DNA from: Sphingomonas flavalba
Lineage (GTDB): Bacteria > Pseudomonadota > Alphaproteobacteria > Sphingomonadales > Sphingomonadaceae
Length of the DNA stretch: 64,000 nucleotides
Direction: 5' to 3'
Assembly: GCF_004796535.1 (NCBI RefSeq)
Contig: NZ_SPHY01000008.1
Span: 1-64,000 of the forward strand
The notes under the pieces are model-generated. The model searched no databases. It was not told the origin of the DNA and saw nothing but the letters and a program-made list of their open reading frames with translations. Both the position numbers and the translations under genes were made by a program. Every line of letters begins with the position of its first letter. Position 1 is the first letter of the stretch. Positions 27,598-36,011 of the stretch are shown in pieces.

Positions 27598-27635
27598 TAT
27601 GCAGCGACCGCCGATCCTGTTCGCGCAGTGCGAAC
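27598..27635 (-). promoter_or_regulatory. Probable promoter/operator of the monooxygenase operon
   Basis: Read on the minus strand, the inverted repeat GTTCGC-ACTGC-GCGAAC (27635-27619) is followed by TCGCTGCATA (27607-27598), whose TGCATA could serve as a -10. The same 10-mer TCGCTGCATA occurs upstream of the TonB receptor (31251-31242). Spacing to the monooxygenase ATG is about 55 bases. The AraC-type gene next to it is the obvious candidate regulator. Confidence 0.45.
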
Positions 27636-27643
27636 TTGTGCGT

Positions 27644-28621
27644 TCAGCTGGCGCGGCGGCGCAGGGTTTCCGATGGCGTCTCGCCGAACAGCGCGCGGTA
27701 CTGGCCGGCGAAGCGGCCGAGTTCGAATATGCCCCAACGGCCTGCCGCCTCGGCAACGGTCAGCGGCAGTTCGGCGCCAAGCAGTTCCTCGCGCACGCGG
27801 CGCAGGCGGGTCAGGCGCAGATAGGCCATCGGCGACGTGTCCCGGAACCGCTGGAACCCCTCGAACAGGGTACGGCTGCTCACCCCGCTGATCGCGACCA
27901 GCCTGGCCATGTCGATCGGCTCGCCGGCATATTCCTCGATATAGCGTTCGACGAGGCGGACATGGCGCGGCGCGATCTGCCAGTCGCCGGCTTGCAACGC
28001 TTCCGAATAGTTGTGCGGCTGGGTCTCCAGCAAGCTGGTCAGCAGCAGCGCCTCCAGCTGGCGCACCGTCGCCCGGCCCGGCGCCTCGCCGCTCAGCTCG
28101 TTCATCAAAGCCGAGACATAATGCCACCAGACCGCGACATTGCCGGTCATCGGCATCGATGCGTCGAAGCGCAGCGGCGCGCGCAGTGGCCGGTCGAGCA
28201 AAATCGCCAACTGCTGCTCCAGCGCGTCGCGTTCGATCCGCACCATCGCCTTGGCGCAATCGGCATCCCACACCATCCGCACCGGATCGGTCGGGTTGAG
28301 CAGGGTCGCCACCTTGCGCGACGCGACGAATTGCTGGTCGCCGGCGTGTATCGTCGCCCGCCCGGCGATCGGCAGCATCAGCAGGTAGAAATCCTCCAGC
28401 TGGCCGGGGTCGATCTCGACATCGGCGCCATAGCTCATCGCGCCGACGGCGATGCGGTCCAGAGGAACGGCGTTCTGCCAGGCGGCAAGCGCGCGCTGGC
28501 CGCCGAGCGGGTCGAGCCGGTGGGAACAATAGACCTGCGCAACCTTGTCGCGAACCTCGTCGACATCGGTCGATCGGAAATGCGGGTGCGCCGCCAGCGG
28601 CGCTCGGTCCATCGTCAGCAT
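27644..28621 (-). CDS. AraC-family transcriptional regulator
   Basis: A 325-residue regulator with an N-terminal AraC-binding-like domain (FYLLMLPIAGRATIHAGDQQ, LLNPTDPVRMVWD) and a C-terminal two-helix-turn-helix AraC domain (IDMARLVAISGVSSRTLFEGFQ, MAYLRLTRLRRVREELL, WGIFELGRFAGQYRALFGE). The start MLTMDRAPL has AAGG 8 bases upstream; an ATG nine bases further in is also possible. It lies between the TonB receptor and the monooxygenase operon, all on the minus strand, so it most likely controls both. Confidence 0.9.
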   Translation of the reverse strand: MLTMDRAPLAAHPHFRSTDVDEVRDKVAQVYCSHRLDPLGGQRALAAWQNAVPLDRIAVGAMSYGADVEIDPGQLEDFYLLMLPIAGRATIHAGDQQFVASRKVATLLNPTDPVRMVWDADCAKAMVRIERDALEQQLAILLDRPLRAPLRFDASMPMTGNVAVWWHYVSALMNELSGEAPGRATVRQLEALLLTSLLETQPHNYSEALQAGDWQIAPRHVRLVERYIEEYAGEPIDMARLVAISGVSSRTLFEGFQRFRDTSPMAYLRLTRLRRVREELLGAELPLTVAEAAGRWGIFELGRFAGQYRALFGETPSETLRRRAS

Positions 28622-28742
28622 CGCGGTCGCCTTGCCAGCCGGTCCTGCTCGCGGAGCATGGGGTGCCCGAAGGATTTCATATCTTGGCGAAGGTGGCAAG
28701 GACGGGCGGTTTCCGACTTCCGCGCCGGCCCGCTCCCCCGTC

Positions 28743-31154
28743 CTACAGCTTCCATTTCGCCGTGACATACCATTCGCGCGGGCGGGCGAAGAGCTGTTCG
28801 TACTGGCGGAAGGACGAACCGTAGATGCCGGTCTGGGTATAGCGGCTGTTGGTGAGGTTGGTGACGCCGCCGATCAGACTGAACGCGCGCCCGGCGAAAT
28901 CATAGGCGATCGATGCGTTCACGATGTGATAGCCGTCCTGATACAGCTCCGCCGTGTTCAGCGCGTCCATGAAGAAGCCGGAACGGTAGGACCAGTCGAC
29001 GCGCGGGGTCAGCTCGCTGCCATTGCCGAGCGTGATGCTTTTCAGCAGCGAGGCGCTGAGCGTCCATTTCGATATCCGCTCGAATCGCGAGGCGAGTGTG
29101 ATCTCGGTCGCCGCCGGGTCGATCTTCTTGTAGGCGGGATCGAGATAGCCGGCGCTCGCCTCGATGAAGAAGCCGCCGCCGGGGGACAGGCGGGCCTCCA
29201 GCTCGGCGCCGCGGATCTCGGCGCGCGCGGCGTTCTTGGTCACCGGCGCGACGCCGGTGAACACCTGCACCTGCAGGTCGTCGTATTTGGTCAGGAACAC
29301 CGCGCCGTTCAGGGTCAGTCGCCGGTCAAGCCATTCGGACTTGAAGCCAAGCTCGAACGCCGTCGCCTTCTCCGCGTCATATTGCGGCGTCGCCGCAAGC
29401 GGCGGGAACACGCGCTGAACGAAGCCGCCGCTCTTGAACCCGTTGGAATAGGACGCATAGACCATCGCCCGGTCGGTCGCCCGCCAGGCGAGGTTGATCA
29501 TCGGCGTCACGTCGTCCTCGCCGCGCGACACCTTCTCATAGGGCAGGACGCGCGTCTTGGGGGTGTTGGGGCTGCCGCCGATCAGCTGCTCGCCCGGCGT
29601 CCGGTCGACGAAGATCGTCTGGTCGGGCAGGAAGCTCTTGTCGTCCTTGGTGTAGCGGACGCCGGCGGTCAGGTCGACGCGTTCGGCAAAGGTATAGGTC
29701 AACTGGCCGAACGCGGCATAGCTCTTGGTGGTGAAGCGGCCGCCCGACTGGAAATTCACCGGCGTAAAATCCAGTATGTTGATATTATTGCCTTTTTCGT
29801 TGAAATAATAGCCGCCGACCAGATATTTCAGACGGTTGTCCGCCGTCGCCCCGGTCAGTTGCAGTTCCTGGCTGAACTGCTTGTCGGTCAGGCTGTCATA
29901 GAAATGAGTGATGGTCAGCGGCGAATGGTCGCCATCGCGGGCGAAACGGCCGTCGAGCCGGCGGTAGGCGGTGATCGATTTCAGCGTCACCGCGCCGATC
30001 GTCCATTCGATCGTGCCGCTCGCGCCCCACAGCTTGTTGCGCGAATATTGGGGCGCAGTGCCGAAATCCTGCGTGCGGCTCAGATACTGGTCGCCGTAGC
30101 AGGCGGCGGCGCTGCCCTGCGGGCTGTACGGCGCGAAGCCAAGGCAGGGCTGGCCGCCGAGGAAGGTGGCGATATAGTTGTTGAGCAGCGCGAAATTGTC
30201 GACCGGCGCGTCGAACGGGGGATCGATGACATAATGGCCGGGCGTCGCCGGGCTGCCCGGCGGCAGCATCGGCAGCCCGTTCGGATTGAATACCGCCGAG
30301 CGATAGTCGATGCCGGACAGGGTGAGCGCCGGGCCGTGGCTGCGGTCGTCGGTGCTGTCCAGCGCCAGGTTGACCTCGAAATCCGGCGACGCTTCCCAGC
30401 GCAGCTGCAGCCGGCCGGTCTTGGTGTTGACGTTGCCGAGATCCTTGCCGTCGGCGAGGCGGGTGACGTAGCCGTCGCGGTTGAACGTGCCGACCGACAG
30501 CCGCGCCGACAGCGTGTCGCCCAGCGGCACATTCAGCATCGCCCGCGCGTCGACGCGGTCATAGCGGCCCGCCGTGATCTGGACGCCCGCCGCCAGCCGG
30601 TTCTCCGGCCTGGTCGTCGTCAGGCTGAGCGCGCCGCCGATCGTGTTGCGGCCGAACAGCGTGCCCTGCGGCCCGCGCAGCACCTCCACCCGCTCGACAT
30701 CGACCAGGTCGAGCAGTGCGCCGACCGAGCGGGCGACGTAGACGCCGTCGACATAGACGCCGACGCCCGGCTCGGTCGTCGGCAGGAATTCCTTCTGGCC
30801 GATGCCACGAATATAGATCGCCGCCGAAGAACTGGCGCCGCCGAAGCTGGGGTTGTTCTGGAAGCTGAGATTGGGGGTGAAGGTGGCGATGCCGTCGACC
30901 TTGTCGAGCCCGCGCGCCGCGAGCGAGTCGCCGCTGAACGCAGAAATGGCGATCGGCGTCTCCTGCGCGCGCTCCTCGCGCTTGCGGGCGGTGACGACGA
31001 TGTCCTGCTGGCTAAGCAGGTCGGCACGCGACGCATCCTGCGGCGGTGGCGACGCATCCTGTGCTATGGCCGGCGCCGCGCCCAGTGCGGCCAGCGCGAC
31101 AAGCGCCGCCGCAGCAACCATCATTCCGTCCGACGCCTCGAACCGCTCCATCAT
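28743..31154 (-). CDS. TonB-dependent receptor of the FMO/CrtI-like cluster
   Basis: Outer-membrane active importer of about 803 residues. After a signal peptide (VAAAALVALAALGAAPAIAQ) comes the plug domain, with a TonB-box-like QDIVVTARKREERAQETP, then ERVEVLRGPQGTLFGRNTIGG. The beta-barrel follows and ends in REWYVTAKWKL, with the expected C-terminal aromatic/hydrophobic pattern. Several ATGs cluster at 31187, 31160, 31154 and 31151. 31154 has the best spacing from a GGGGG site, but the exact start is uncertain. The partner genes suggest import of a hydrophobic substrate such as a terpenoid, steroid or carotenoid fragment; this is inference. Confidence 0.92.
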   Translation of the reverse strand: MMERFEASDGMMVAAAALVALAALGAAPAIAQDASPPPQDASRADLLSQQDIVVTARKREERAQETPIAISAFSGDSLAARGLDKVDGIATFTPNLSFQNNPSFGGASSSAAIYIRGIGQKEFLPTTEPGVGVYVDGVYVARSVGALLDLVDVERVEVLRGPQGTLFGRNTIGGALSLTTTRPENRLAAGVQITAGRYDRVDARAMLNVPLGDTLSARLSVGTFNRDGYVTRLADGKDLGNVNTKTGRLQLRWEASPDFEVNLALDSTDDRSHGPALTLSGIDYRSAVFNPNGLPMLPPGSPATPGHYVIDPPFDAPVDNFALLNNYIATFLGGQPCLGFAPYSPQGSAAACYGDQYLSRTQDFGTAPQYSRNKLWGASGTIEWTIGAVTLKSITAYRRLDGRFARDGDHSPLTITHFYDSLTDKQFSQELQLTGATADNRLKYLVGGYYFNEKGNNINILDFTPVNFQSGGRFTTKSYAAFGQLTYTFAERVDLTAGVRYTKDDKSFLPDQTIFVDRTPGEQLIGGSPNTPKTRVLPYEKVSRGEDDVTPMINLAWRATDRAMVYASYSNGFKSGGFVQRVFPPLAATPQYDAEKATAFELGFKSEWLDRRLTLNGAVFLTKYDDLQVQVFTGVAPVTKNAARAEIRGAELEARLSPGGGFFIEASAGYLDPAYKKIDPAATEITLASRFERISKWTLSASLLKSITLGNGSELTPRVDWSYRSGFFMDALNTAELYQDGYHIVNASIAYDFAGRAFSLIGGVTNLTNSRYTQTGIYGSSFRQYEQLFARPREWYVTAKWKL

Positions 31155-31241
31155 ATCCATCCCCCAATAGGTTTCGGCCCGGTCCATGCCGGACGCGCTT
31201 TTTCTGCATGGGGAGGAGAACAGGAATCGGAGCGGGGCCGG

Positions 31242-31251
31242 TATGCAGCGA
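31242..31251 (-). promoter_or_regulatory. Shared 10-bp promoter element upstream of the TonB receptor
   Basis: TCGCTGCATA on the minus strand, identical to the element upstream of the monooxygenase gene. It lies about 88 bases before the receptor start. CGCACAG occurs a little further upstream, as CGCACTG does at the other site but with different spacing. It is a candidate -10 region or AraC-type operator half. Confidence 0.4.
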
Positions 31252-31540
31252 GCGCGCCGACTGTGCGATTGCCGCGGCTATTCAGCCGATTGCCCCCCGG
31301 CCCGCGCGGATCAGCGGCGGCGGTAGCGGAAATGCCACAGCTTGTGGCCGCGCATCTTGGCGCGCGTCACAGTCGTTTTGCATGTGCCAGGCGGATCGAT
31401 GCGCCGCGCGTCCGCGCGCCGACGTCAGTATCGCTGCGCCGCAAGCCGTAACGCAAAAATAATCCCGTTCGGGGCCATTCGACGCAATATCGCCGTTGAA
31501 GCGGAAACCGGCCACGCGTACGAACGGCAGCGGTGCAATA

Positions 31541-31550
31541 TCGTATACGA
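31541..31550. promoter_or_regulatory. TCGTATACGA palindrome upstream of the RND efflux operon
   Basis: A perfect 10-bp palindrome with a GTATAC core, 86 bases before the RND permease start. Similar cores occur in operators of several repressor families. No regulator gene adjoins the pump. A short palindrome like this could also arise by chance. Confidence 0.35.
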
Positions 31551-31636
31551 CCTTGGGCGATCCCACCGGTATCGGCGCATGACGAGCGCCTCGACGCCGC
31601 GTGGGTACCGCCCGGGGCGCGGCGCGGGGCCGCATC

Positions 31637-34600
31637 ATGATCGGCATCGTCCGGATCGCGCTCGCCAGGCCGCTGACCTTTATCGTCATGGCGTTGATGA
31701 TCCTGATCGCGGGCGTGCTCGCGGCGATCCGGACGCCGGTCGACATCTTTCCGGAAATCCGGGTGCCGGTGATCGGCGTCGCCTGGCAGTTCGCCGGCCT
31801 GCCGCCGGAGGAGATGGCCGGCCGGATGGTCGCGCTTCACGAGCGGCTGCTGCCGACCGTCGTCGACAATGTCGAGCATATCGAAAGCGAGTCCGTCCAG
31901 GGCGTCGGCGTGGTCAAGATCTTCTTCCAGCCGGGCACCGACATCCGCGTCGCCACCGCGCAGGTGTCTTCGGTCTCGCAAAGCGCGATCAAACAGATGC
32001 CGCCGGGGGTGAACCCGCCGCTGATCATCAACTACAGCGCGTCGACCGTGCCGATCATCCAGCTTGCCCTGTCGGGCGAGGGCCTGTCCGAACAGCAGCT
32101 TGCCGATCTAGCGATGACCCAGATCCGCCCGCGGCTGATCGCCGTGCCCGGCGCCGCGGTCCCCTATCCCTATGGCGGACAGCAGCGGCAGATCCGCGTT
32201 GACCTCGACCCGCAGGCGCTGCAGGCGCGCGGCCTTTCGGCGCAGGACGTCAGCGCCGCGATCGCCGCGCAGAACCAGATCAATCCGGCCGGCTTCGTCA
32301 AGATCGGCGATTATCAATATGCGGTGCGGCTGAACAACGCGCCGGATTCGGTCGAGCAACTGAACGCGCTGCCGGTCAAGGTGGTCGACGGCGCGACCAT
32401 CGCGATGCGCGACGTCGCGCATGTCCGCGACGGCGCGTCTCCGCAGACCAACATCGTCCATGTCGACGGCAACCGTTCCGTGCTGATAACCATCCTGAAG
32501 AACGGCGCCGCATCGACGCTGGCGGTGGTCGACGGCATCAAGAACCTGCTGCCGAAGCTGCAGGAAAGCCTGCCGGAAACGCTGCGGATCAAGCCGATCG
32601 GCGACCAATCGGTGTTCGTCAAGGCGGCGGTGTCCGGCGTCGTCCACGAAGGCGCGATCGCCGCCGCATTGACCAGCCTGATGATCCTGCTGTTCCTCGG
32701 TTCGTGGCGCTCGACGGTCATCATCGCGCTGTCGATCCCGCTGGCGGTGCTGGCGGCTGTCGCCGCCCTCTCCGCCTTCGGCCAGACCTTCAACGTCATG
32801 ACCCTCGGCGGGCTGGCGCTTGCCGTGGGCATCCTCGTCGACGACGCGACTGTGACAATCGAGAACATCAACTGGCACCTGGAACAGGGCAAGGGTGTGG
32901 TCCCCGCCATCCTCGACGGCGCGGCGCAGATCGTCACGCCCGCCTTCGTTTCGCTGCTGTGCATCTGCATCGTCTTCGTGCCGATGTTCTTCCTGCCCGG
33001 CGTCGCGGGCTTCCTGTTCGTGCCGATGGCGCTGGCGGTGATATTCGCGATGATCGCATCATTCGTCCTGTCGCGCACGCTGGTGCCGACGATGGCGATG
33101 TATCTGCTGAAGCCGCACCGGCGCGACGGCCATCAGGCCGGCCCGCCGCCCGGCCGGCTCGCCCGCTTCCAGCGCGGGTTCGAGGCGCGGTTCGAACGCA
33201 TCCGTGCCGCCTATGGCTCCTACCTCGCGCTGGCGCTGGCGCGGCGGCGCCCGTTCATGCTCGGCTTCCTCGCGGTCGTGCTGCTGTCGTTCTCGCTGGT
33301 GCCGTTCCTCGGCCGCAATTTCTTCCCGACCGTCGATGCCGGCCAGATCACCCTGCACGTCCGCGCGCCGGTCGGTTCGCGGATCGAGACGACAGCCGCC
33401 GAATTCGCGCGGATCCAGGACCATATCAGGACGCTGCTGCCGAAAGGCGAGATCGTCGCGATGGCCGACAATATCGGCCTGCCGATCAGCTCGATCAACT
33501 CGATCTACAGCAACAACGGCACGATCGGGCCGCAGGACGGCGACATATTGATCAGCCTGCGCAAGGGGCACCGGCCGACGGCGGAGCATGTCGCGCTGCT
33601 GCGGCGCGAACTGCCGAAGGCGTTTCCGGGCAGCACCTTCTCCTTCCTGCCGGCGGATATGACCAGCCAGATCCTGAATTTCGGCGCGCCGGCGCCGATC
33701 GACATCCAGATCAGCGGCCACGACAGCATAGCGAACGCCGCCTATGCGGAAAAGCTGCTGCGCGAAATCCGCACCATACCCGGCGTGGTCGATGCCCGCA
33801 TCCACCAGACGGCGCGCTCGCCCCAACTGAACATCGACGTCGATCGCAACCGCATCGGCCGCTACGGCCTGACCGAGCGCGACGTCACCAACAGCATCGC
33901 GACCACGCTTGCCGGGTCCAGCCAGACGGCACCGGTCTTTTTCCTCAACCCGGAAAACGGCGTGTCCTATTCGGTGGTGGCACAGGCGCCCGAATACAGC
34001 GTCGGGTCGATGAGCGCCCTGTCCAACGTCCCGGTGTCCGGCGCCGGCGCTGCCGACAGCCAGGTGCTGGGCGGGATCAGTACCATCTACCGCACCAACA
34101 CTGCGCCGGTGGTCAGCCGCTACGACATCCAGCCGACGATCGACATCTACGCGGCCACCCAGGGCAGGGATCTGGGCGCGGTCGCCGGTGACATCGAGCG
34201 GGTGATCAAGGCAATGGATCACGCCAAGCCGAAGGGTTCCGACGTCTTCCTGCGCGGCCAGTACGAGACGATGAACACCGCCTTCTCCGGCCTCGCCTTC
34301 GGCCTCGTTGCCGCGATCGTGCTGATCTACCTGCTGATCGTCGTGAACTTCCAGAGCTGGCTCGACCCGTTCATCATCATCACCGCGCTGCCCGGCGCGC
34401 TTGCCGGCATCGTCTGGATGCTGTTCCTGACCGGCACCACCCTTTCCGTCCCGGCGCTGACCGGCGCGATCATGTGCATGGGCGTCGCCACCGCCAATTC
34501 CATCCTGGTAGTCAGCTTCGCGCGCGAGCGGCTGGCCGAAGTCGGCGACGCCGGCCGCGCCGCGATCGAGGCGGGCCTCGTCCGATTCCGCCCGGTCATC

Positions 34601-34816
34601 ATGACGGCGCTGGCGATGATCATCGGCATGCTGCCGATGGCGCTCGGCCTGGGCGAGGGCGGCGAGCAGAACGCGCCGCTCGGCCGCGCGGTGATCGGCG
34701 GCCTGATCGTCGCGACGCTGGCCACCCTGTTCTTCGTCCCCACCGTATTCAGCTATCTCCACCAGCGGCACCGGACGGACGGCCGCGCTGCGGAACGCGA
34801 GCTTGTTCATGTCTGA
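31637..34816 (+). CDS. RND efflux transporter, inner-membrane permease
   Basis: Proton-driven tripartite efflux pump subunit of 1059 residues with the AcrB-like plan: helix 1, large periplasmic loop, helices 2-6, second loop, helices 7-12. The helix-4 proton-relay aspartates are present (GILVDDATVTIEN). The helix-10 lysine equivalent to AcrB Lys940 is replaced: the segment reads GVATANSILVVSFARE where AcrB has SAKNAIL. The start MIGIVRIAL aligns with the family; a GTG 36 bases upstream would add a non-conserved tail. Its stop overlaps the adaptor start by 8 bases. Substrate unknown. Confidence 0.93.
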   Translation: MIGIVRIALARPLTFIVMALMILIAGVLAAIRTPVDIFPEIRVPVIGVAWQFAGLPPEEMAGRMVALHERLLPTVVDNVEHIESESVQGVGVVKIFFQPGTDIRVATAQVSSVSQSAIKQMPPGVNPPLIINYSASTVPIIQLALSGEGLSEQQLADLAMTQIRPRLIAVPGAAVPYPYGGQQRQIRVDLDPQALQARGLSAQDVSAAIAAQNQINPAGFVKIGDYQYAVRLNNAPDSVEQLNALPVKVVDGATIAMRDVAHVRDGASPQTNIVHVDGNRSVLITILKNGAASTLAVVDGIKNLLPKLQESLPETLRIKPIGDQSVFVKAAVSGVVHEGAIAAALTSLMILLFLGSWRSTVIIALSIPLAVLAAVAALSAFGQTFNVMTLGGLALAVGILVDDATVTIENINWHLEQGKGVVPAILDGAAQIVTPAFVSLLCICIVFVPMFFLPGVAGFLFVPMALAVIFAMIASFVLSRTLVPTMAMYLLKPHRRDGHQAGPPPGRLARFQRGFEARFERIRAAYGSYLALALARRRPFMLGFLAVVLLSFSLVPFLGRNFFPTVDAGQITLHVRAPVGSRIETTAAEFARIQDHIRTLLPKGEIVAMADNIGLPISSINSIYSNNGTIGPQDGDILISLRKGHRPTAEHVALLRRELPKAFPGSTFSFLPADMTSQILNFGAPAPIDIQISGHDSIANAAYAEKLLREIRTIPGVVDARIHQTARSPQLNIDVDRNRIGRYGLTERDVTNSIATTLAGSSQTAPVFFLNPENGVSYSVVAQAPEYSVGSMSALSNVPVSGAGAADSQVLGGISTIYRTNTAPVVSRYDIQPTIDIYAATQGRDLGAVAGDIERVIKAMDHAKPKGSDVFLRGQYETMNTAFSGLAFGLVAAIVLIYLLIVVNFQSWLDPFIIITALPGALAGIVWMLFLTGTTLSVPALTGAIMCMGVATANSILVVSFARERLAEVGDAGRAAIEAGLVRFRPVIMTALAMIIGMLPMALGLGEGGEQNAPLGRAVIGGLIVATLATLFFVPTVFSYLHQRHRTDGRAAERELVHV

Positions 34817-36011
34817 CGACCCGACATTTCCCGAATCGGGCCCCGCCCTGCCGGACGCGCAGCACATCCGTTCGCTGAAGCGATTCGGCATCGGCGCCGC
34901 GCTGATCGCGCTGGCGGTCGCCGCCACCGGTATCGCCATGCGCAGCAGTGCCGAGCGGCAGTTGACGGTCAGCAGCGCGGAAGCGGCGGTGCCCATCGTC
35001 GCCGTCATCCGCCCGACGACCGGCAAGTCAGACGACACGCTGGTCCTTCCGGGCAGCGTGGAGGCGTGGAACAGCGCCGCCATCTACGCGCGCAGCAACG
35101 GTTATATCCGCCGCTGGCTCGCCGACATCGGCGACCGGGTCGCCGCCGGCCAGCCGCTCGCCATCCTCGACGCGCCGGAGCTGGACCAGCAGTTGGCGCA
35201 GGCCGAGGCGGATTATCAGACGACACTGGCGCAGCAGGCGCTGGCCCGCACGACGGCGGCGCGGTGGGAACAGTTGCTGAGCCAGGACGCCGTCTCCCGC
35301 CAGGAAGCGGACGAGAAGGCCGGCGACTACAAGGCGCGCCAGGCGGTGGCGAACGCCAGCCTCGCCAACGTCCGCCGACTGCGCGCGCTGAAGGATTTCA
35401 CCCGGCTGCGCGCCCCGTTCGCCGGCATCGTCACCAGCCGCTCGGCGCAGATCGGCGCGCTGGTCGTGTCGGGCACCGCCGCGTCGCAGCCGCTGTTCAC
35501 CGTGGCCGACGAACATCGGGTGCGGGTCCATGTCCGCGTGCCGCAGAGCGGCCTGTCGGCGGTCAGCCCCGGCATGCACGCGCGGATGACCCTGCCGGAA
35601 CATCCCGGGCGGGAATTCGACCTGGTGGTCGCCCGGTCCTCTGCCGCGATCGACCCGAATTCGGGAACGATGCTGGTCGAATTGCAGACCGACAATCCGG
35701 ACGGCGCGCTGCGCCCCGGCGCCTATGCACAGGTGCATTTCCCGATGGAAGCGCCGCCGGGCAGCGTCCACATCCCGTCGAGCGCGCTGATCTTCGGCAC
35801 CGACGGCACCACCGTCGCCACGATCGATGCGAATAACCGGGTGAGGATCCGCCCGGTCAAGGTCGGCCGCGATTTCGGCAAGCAGCTTGAAATCGCTTCG
35901 GGCCTGGCCGCCACCGATCGGGTTATCGACACGCCGCCCGACGCGATCCGCACCGGCGACCACGTCCAGGTAGCGAAGACGGCGACAAAAGCCGGGCGTG
36001 ATGGGGACTGA
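34809..36011 (+). CDS. RND efflux periplasmic adaptor (membrane fusion protein)
   Basis: A 400-residue adaptor linking the RND permease to the outer-membrane channel. It has an N-terminal membrane anchor (FGIGAALIALAVAATGIAM), biotinyl-lipoyl halves (ARSNGYIRRWLADIGDRVAAGQPLA is the first), a helical hairpin (about 130-200), then RAPFAGIVTSRSAQIGALV and beta-barrel domains. The ATG at 34809 overlaps the permease stop; an in-frame TTG six bases upstream is less likely. The gene order permease-adaptor-channel is less usual than adaptor first. Confidence 0.93.
   Translation: MSDDPTFPESGPALPDAQHIRSLKRFGIGAALIALAVAATGIAMRSSAERQLTVSSAEAAVPIVAVIRPTTGKSDDTLVLPGSVEAWNSAAIYARSNGYIRRWLADIGDRVAAGQPLAILDAPELDQQLAQAEADYQTTLAQQALARTTAARWEQLLSQDAVSRQEADEKAGDYKARQAVANASLANVRRLRALKDFTRLRAPFAGIVTSRSAQIGALVVSGTAASQPLFTVADEHRVRVHVRVPQSGLSAVSPGMHARMTLPEHPGREFDLVVARSSAAIDPNSGTMLVELQTDNPDGALRPGAYAQVHFPMEAPPGSVHIPSSALIFGTDGTTVATIDANNRVRIRPVKVGRDFGKQLEIASGLAATDRVIDTPPDAIRTGDHVQVAKTATKAGRDGD

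Larger units (their letters stand above)
31155..31636. other. Long intergenic region between the TonB receptor and the RND operon
   Basis: About 480 bases with no gene I can support. Contents seen: the receptor ribosome site and the TCGCTGCATA element near the left end; a short minus-strand peptide ending at 31311 (residues MRGHKLWHFRYRR) with no credible start; and the palindrome TCGTATACGA at 31541-31550 upstream of the RND operon. The centre is less G+C-rich than the flanks (for example the AACGCAAAAATAATCC stretch near 31450), as expected for promoters of two divergent operons. Confidence 0.6.

Noticed and set aside
31311..31410. Short minus-strand peptide ending MRGHKLWHFRYRR, reminiscent of the TrmB C-terminus
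   Set aside because: A stop lies about 32 codons upstream, no credible start exists and the full trmB is at 37539; likely coincidence.
28545..31451. 968-codon plus-strand open frame opposite the TonB receptor
   Set aside because: Antisense shadow of a long high-GC gene; composition is Arg/Ala/Gln-rich without domains, and the minus-strand receptor is unambiguous.
33059..35083. 674-codon minus-strand open frame opposite the RND permease and adaptor
   Set aside because: Spans two certain plus-strand genes and has no recognisable domain.
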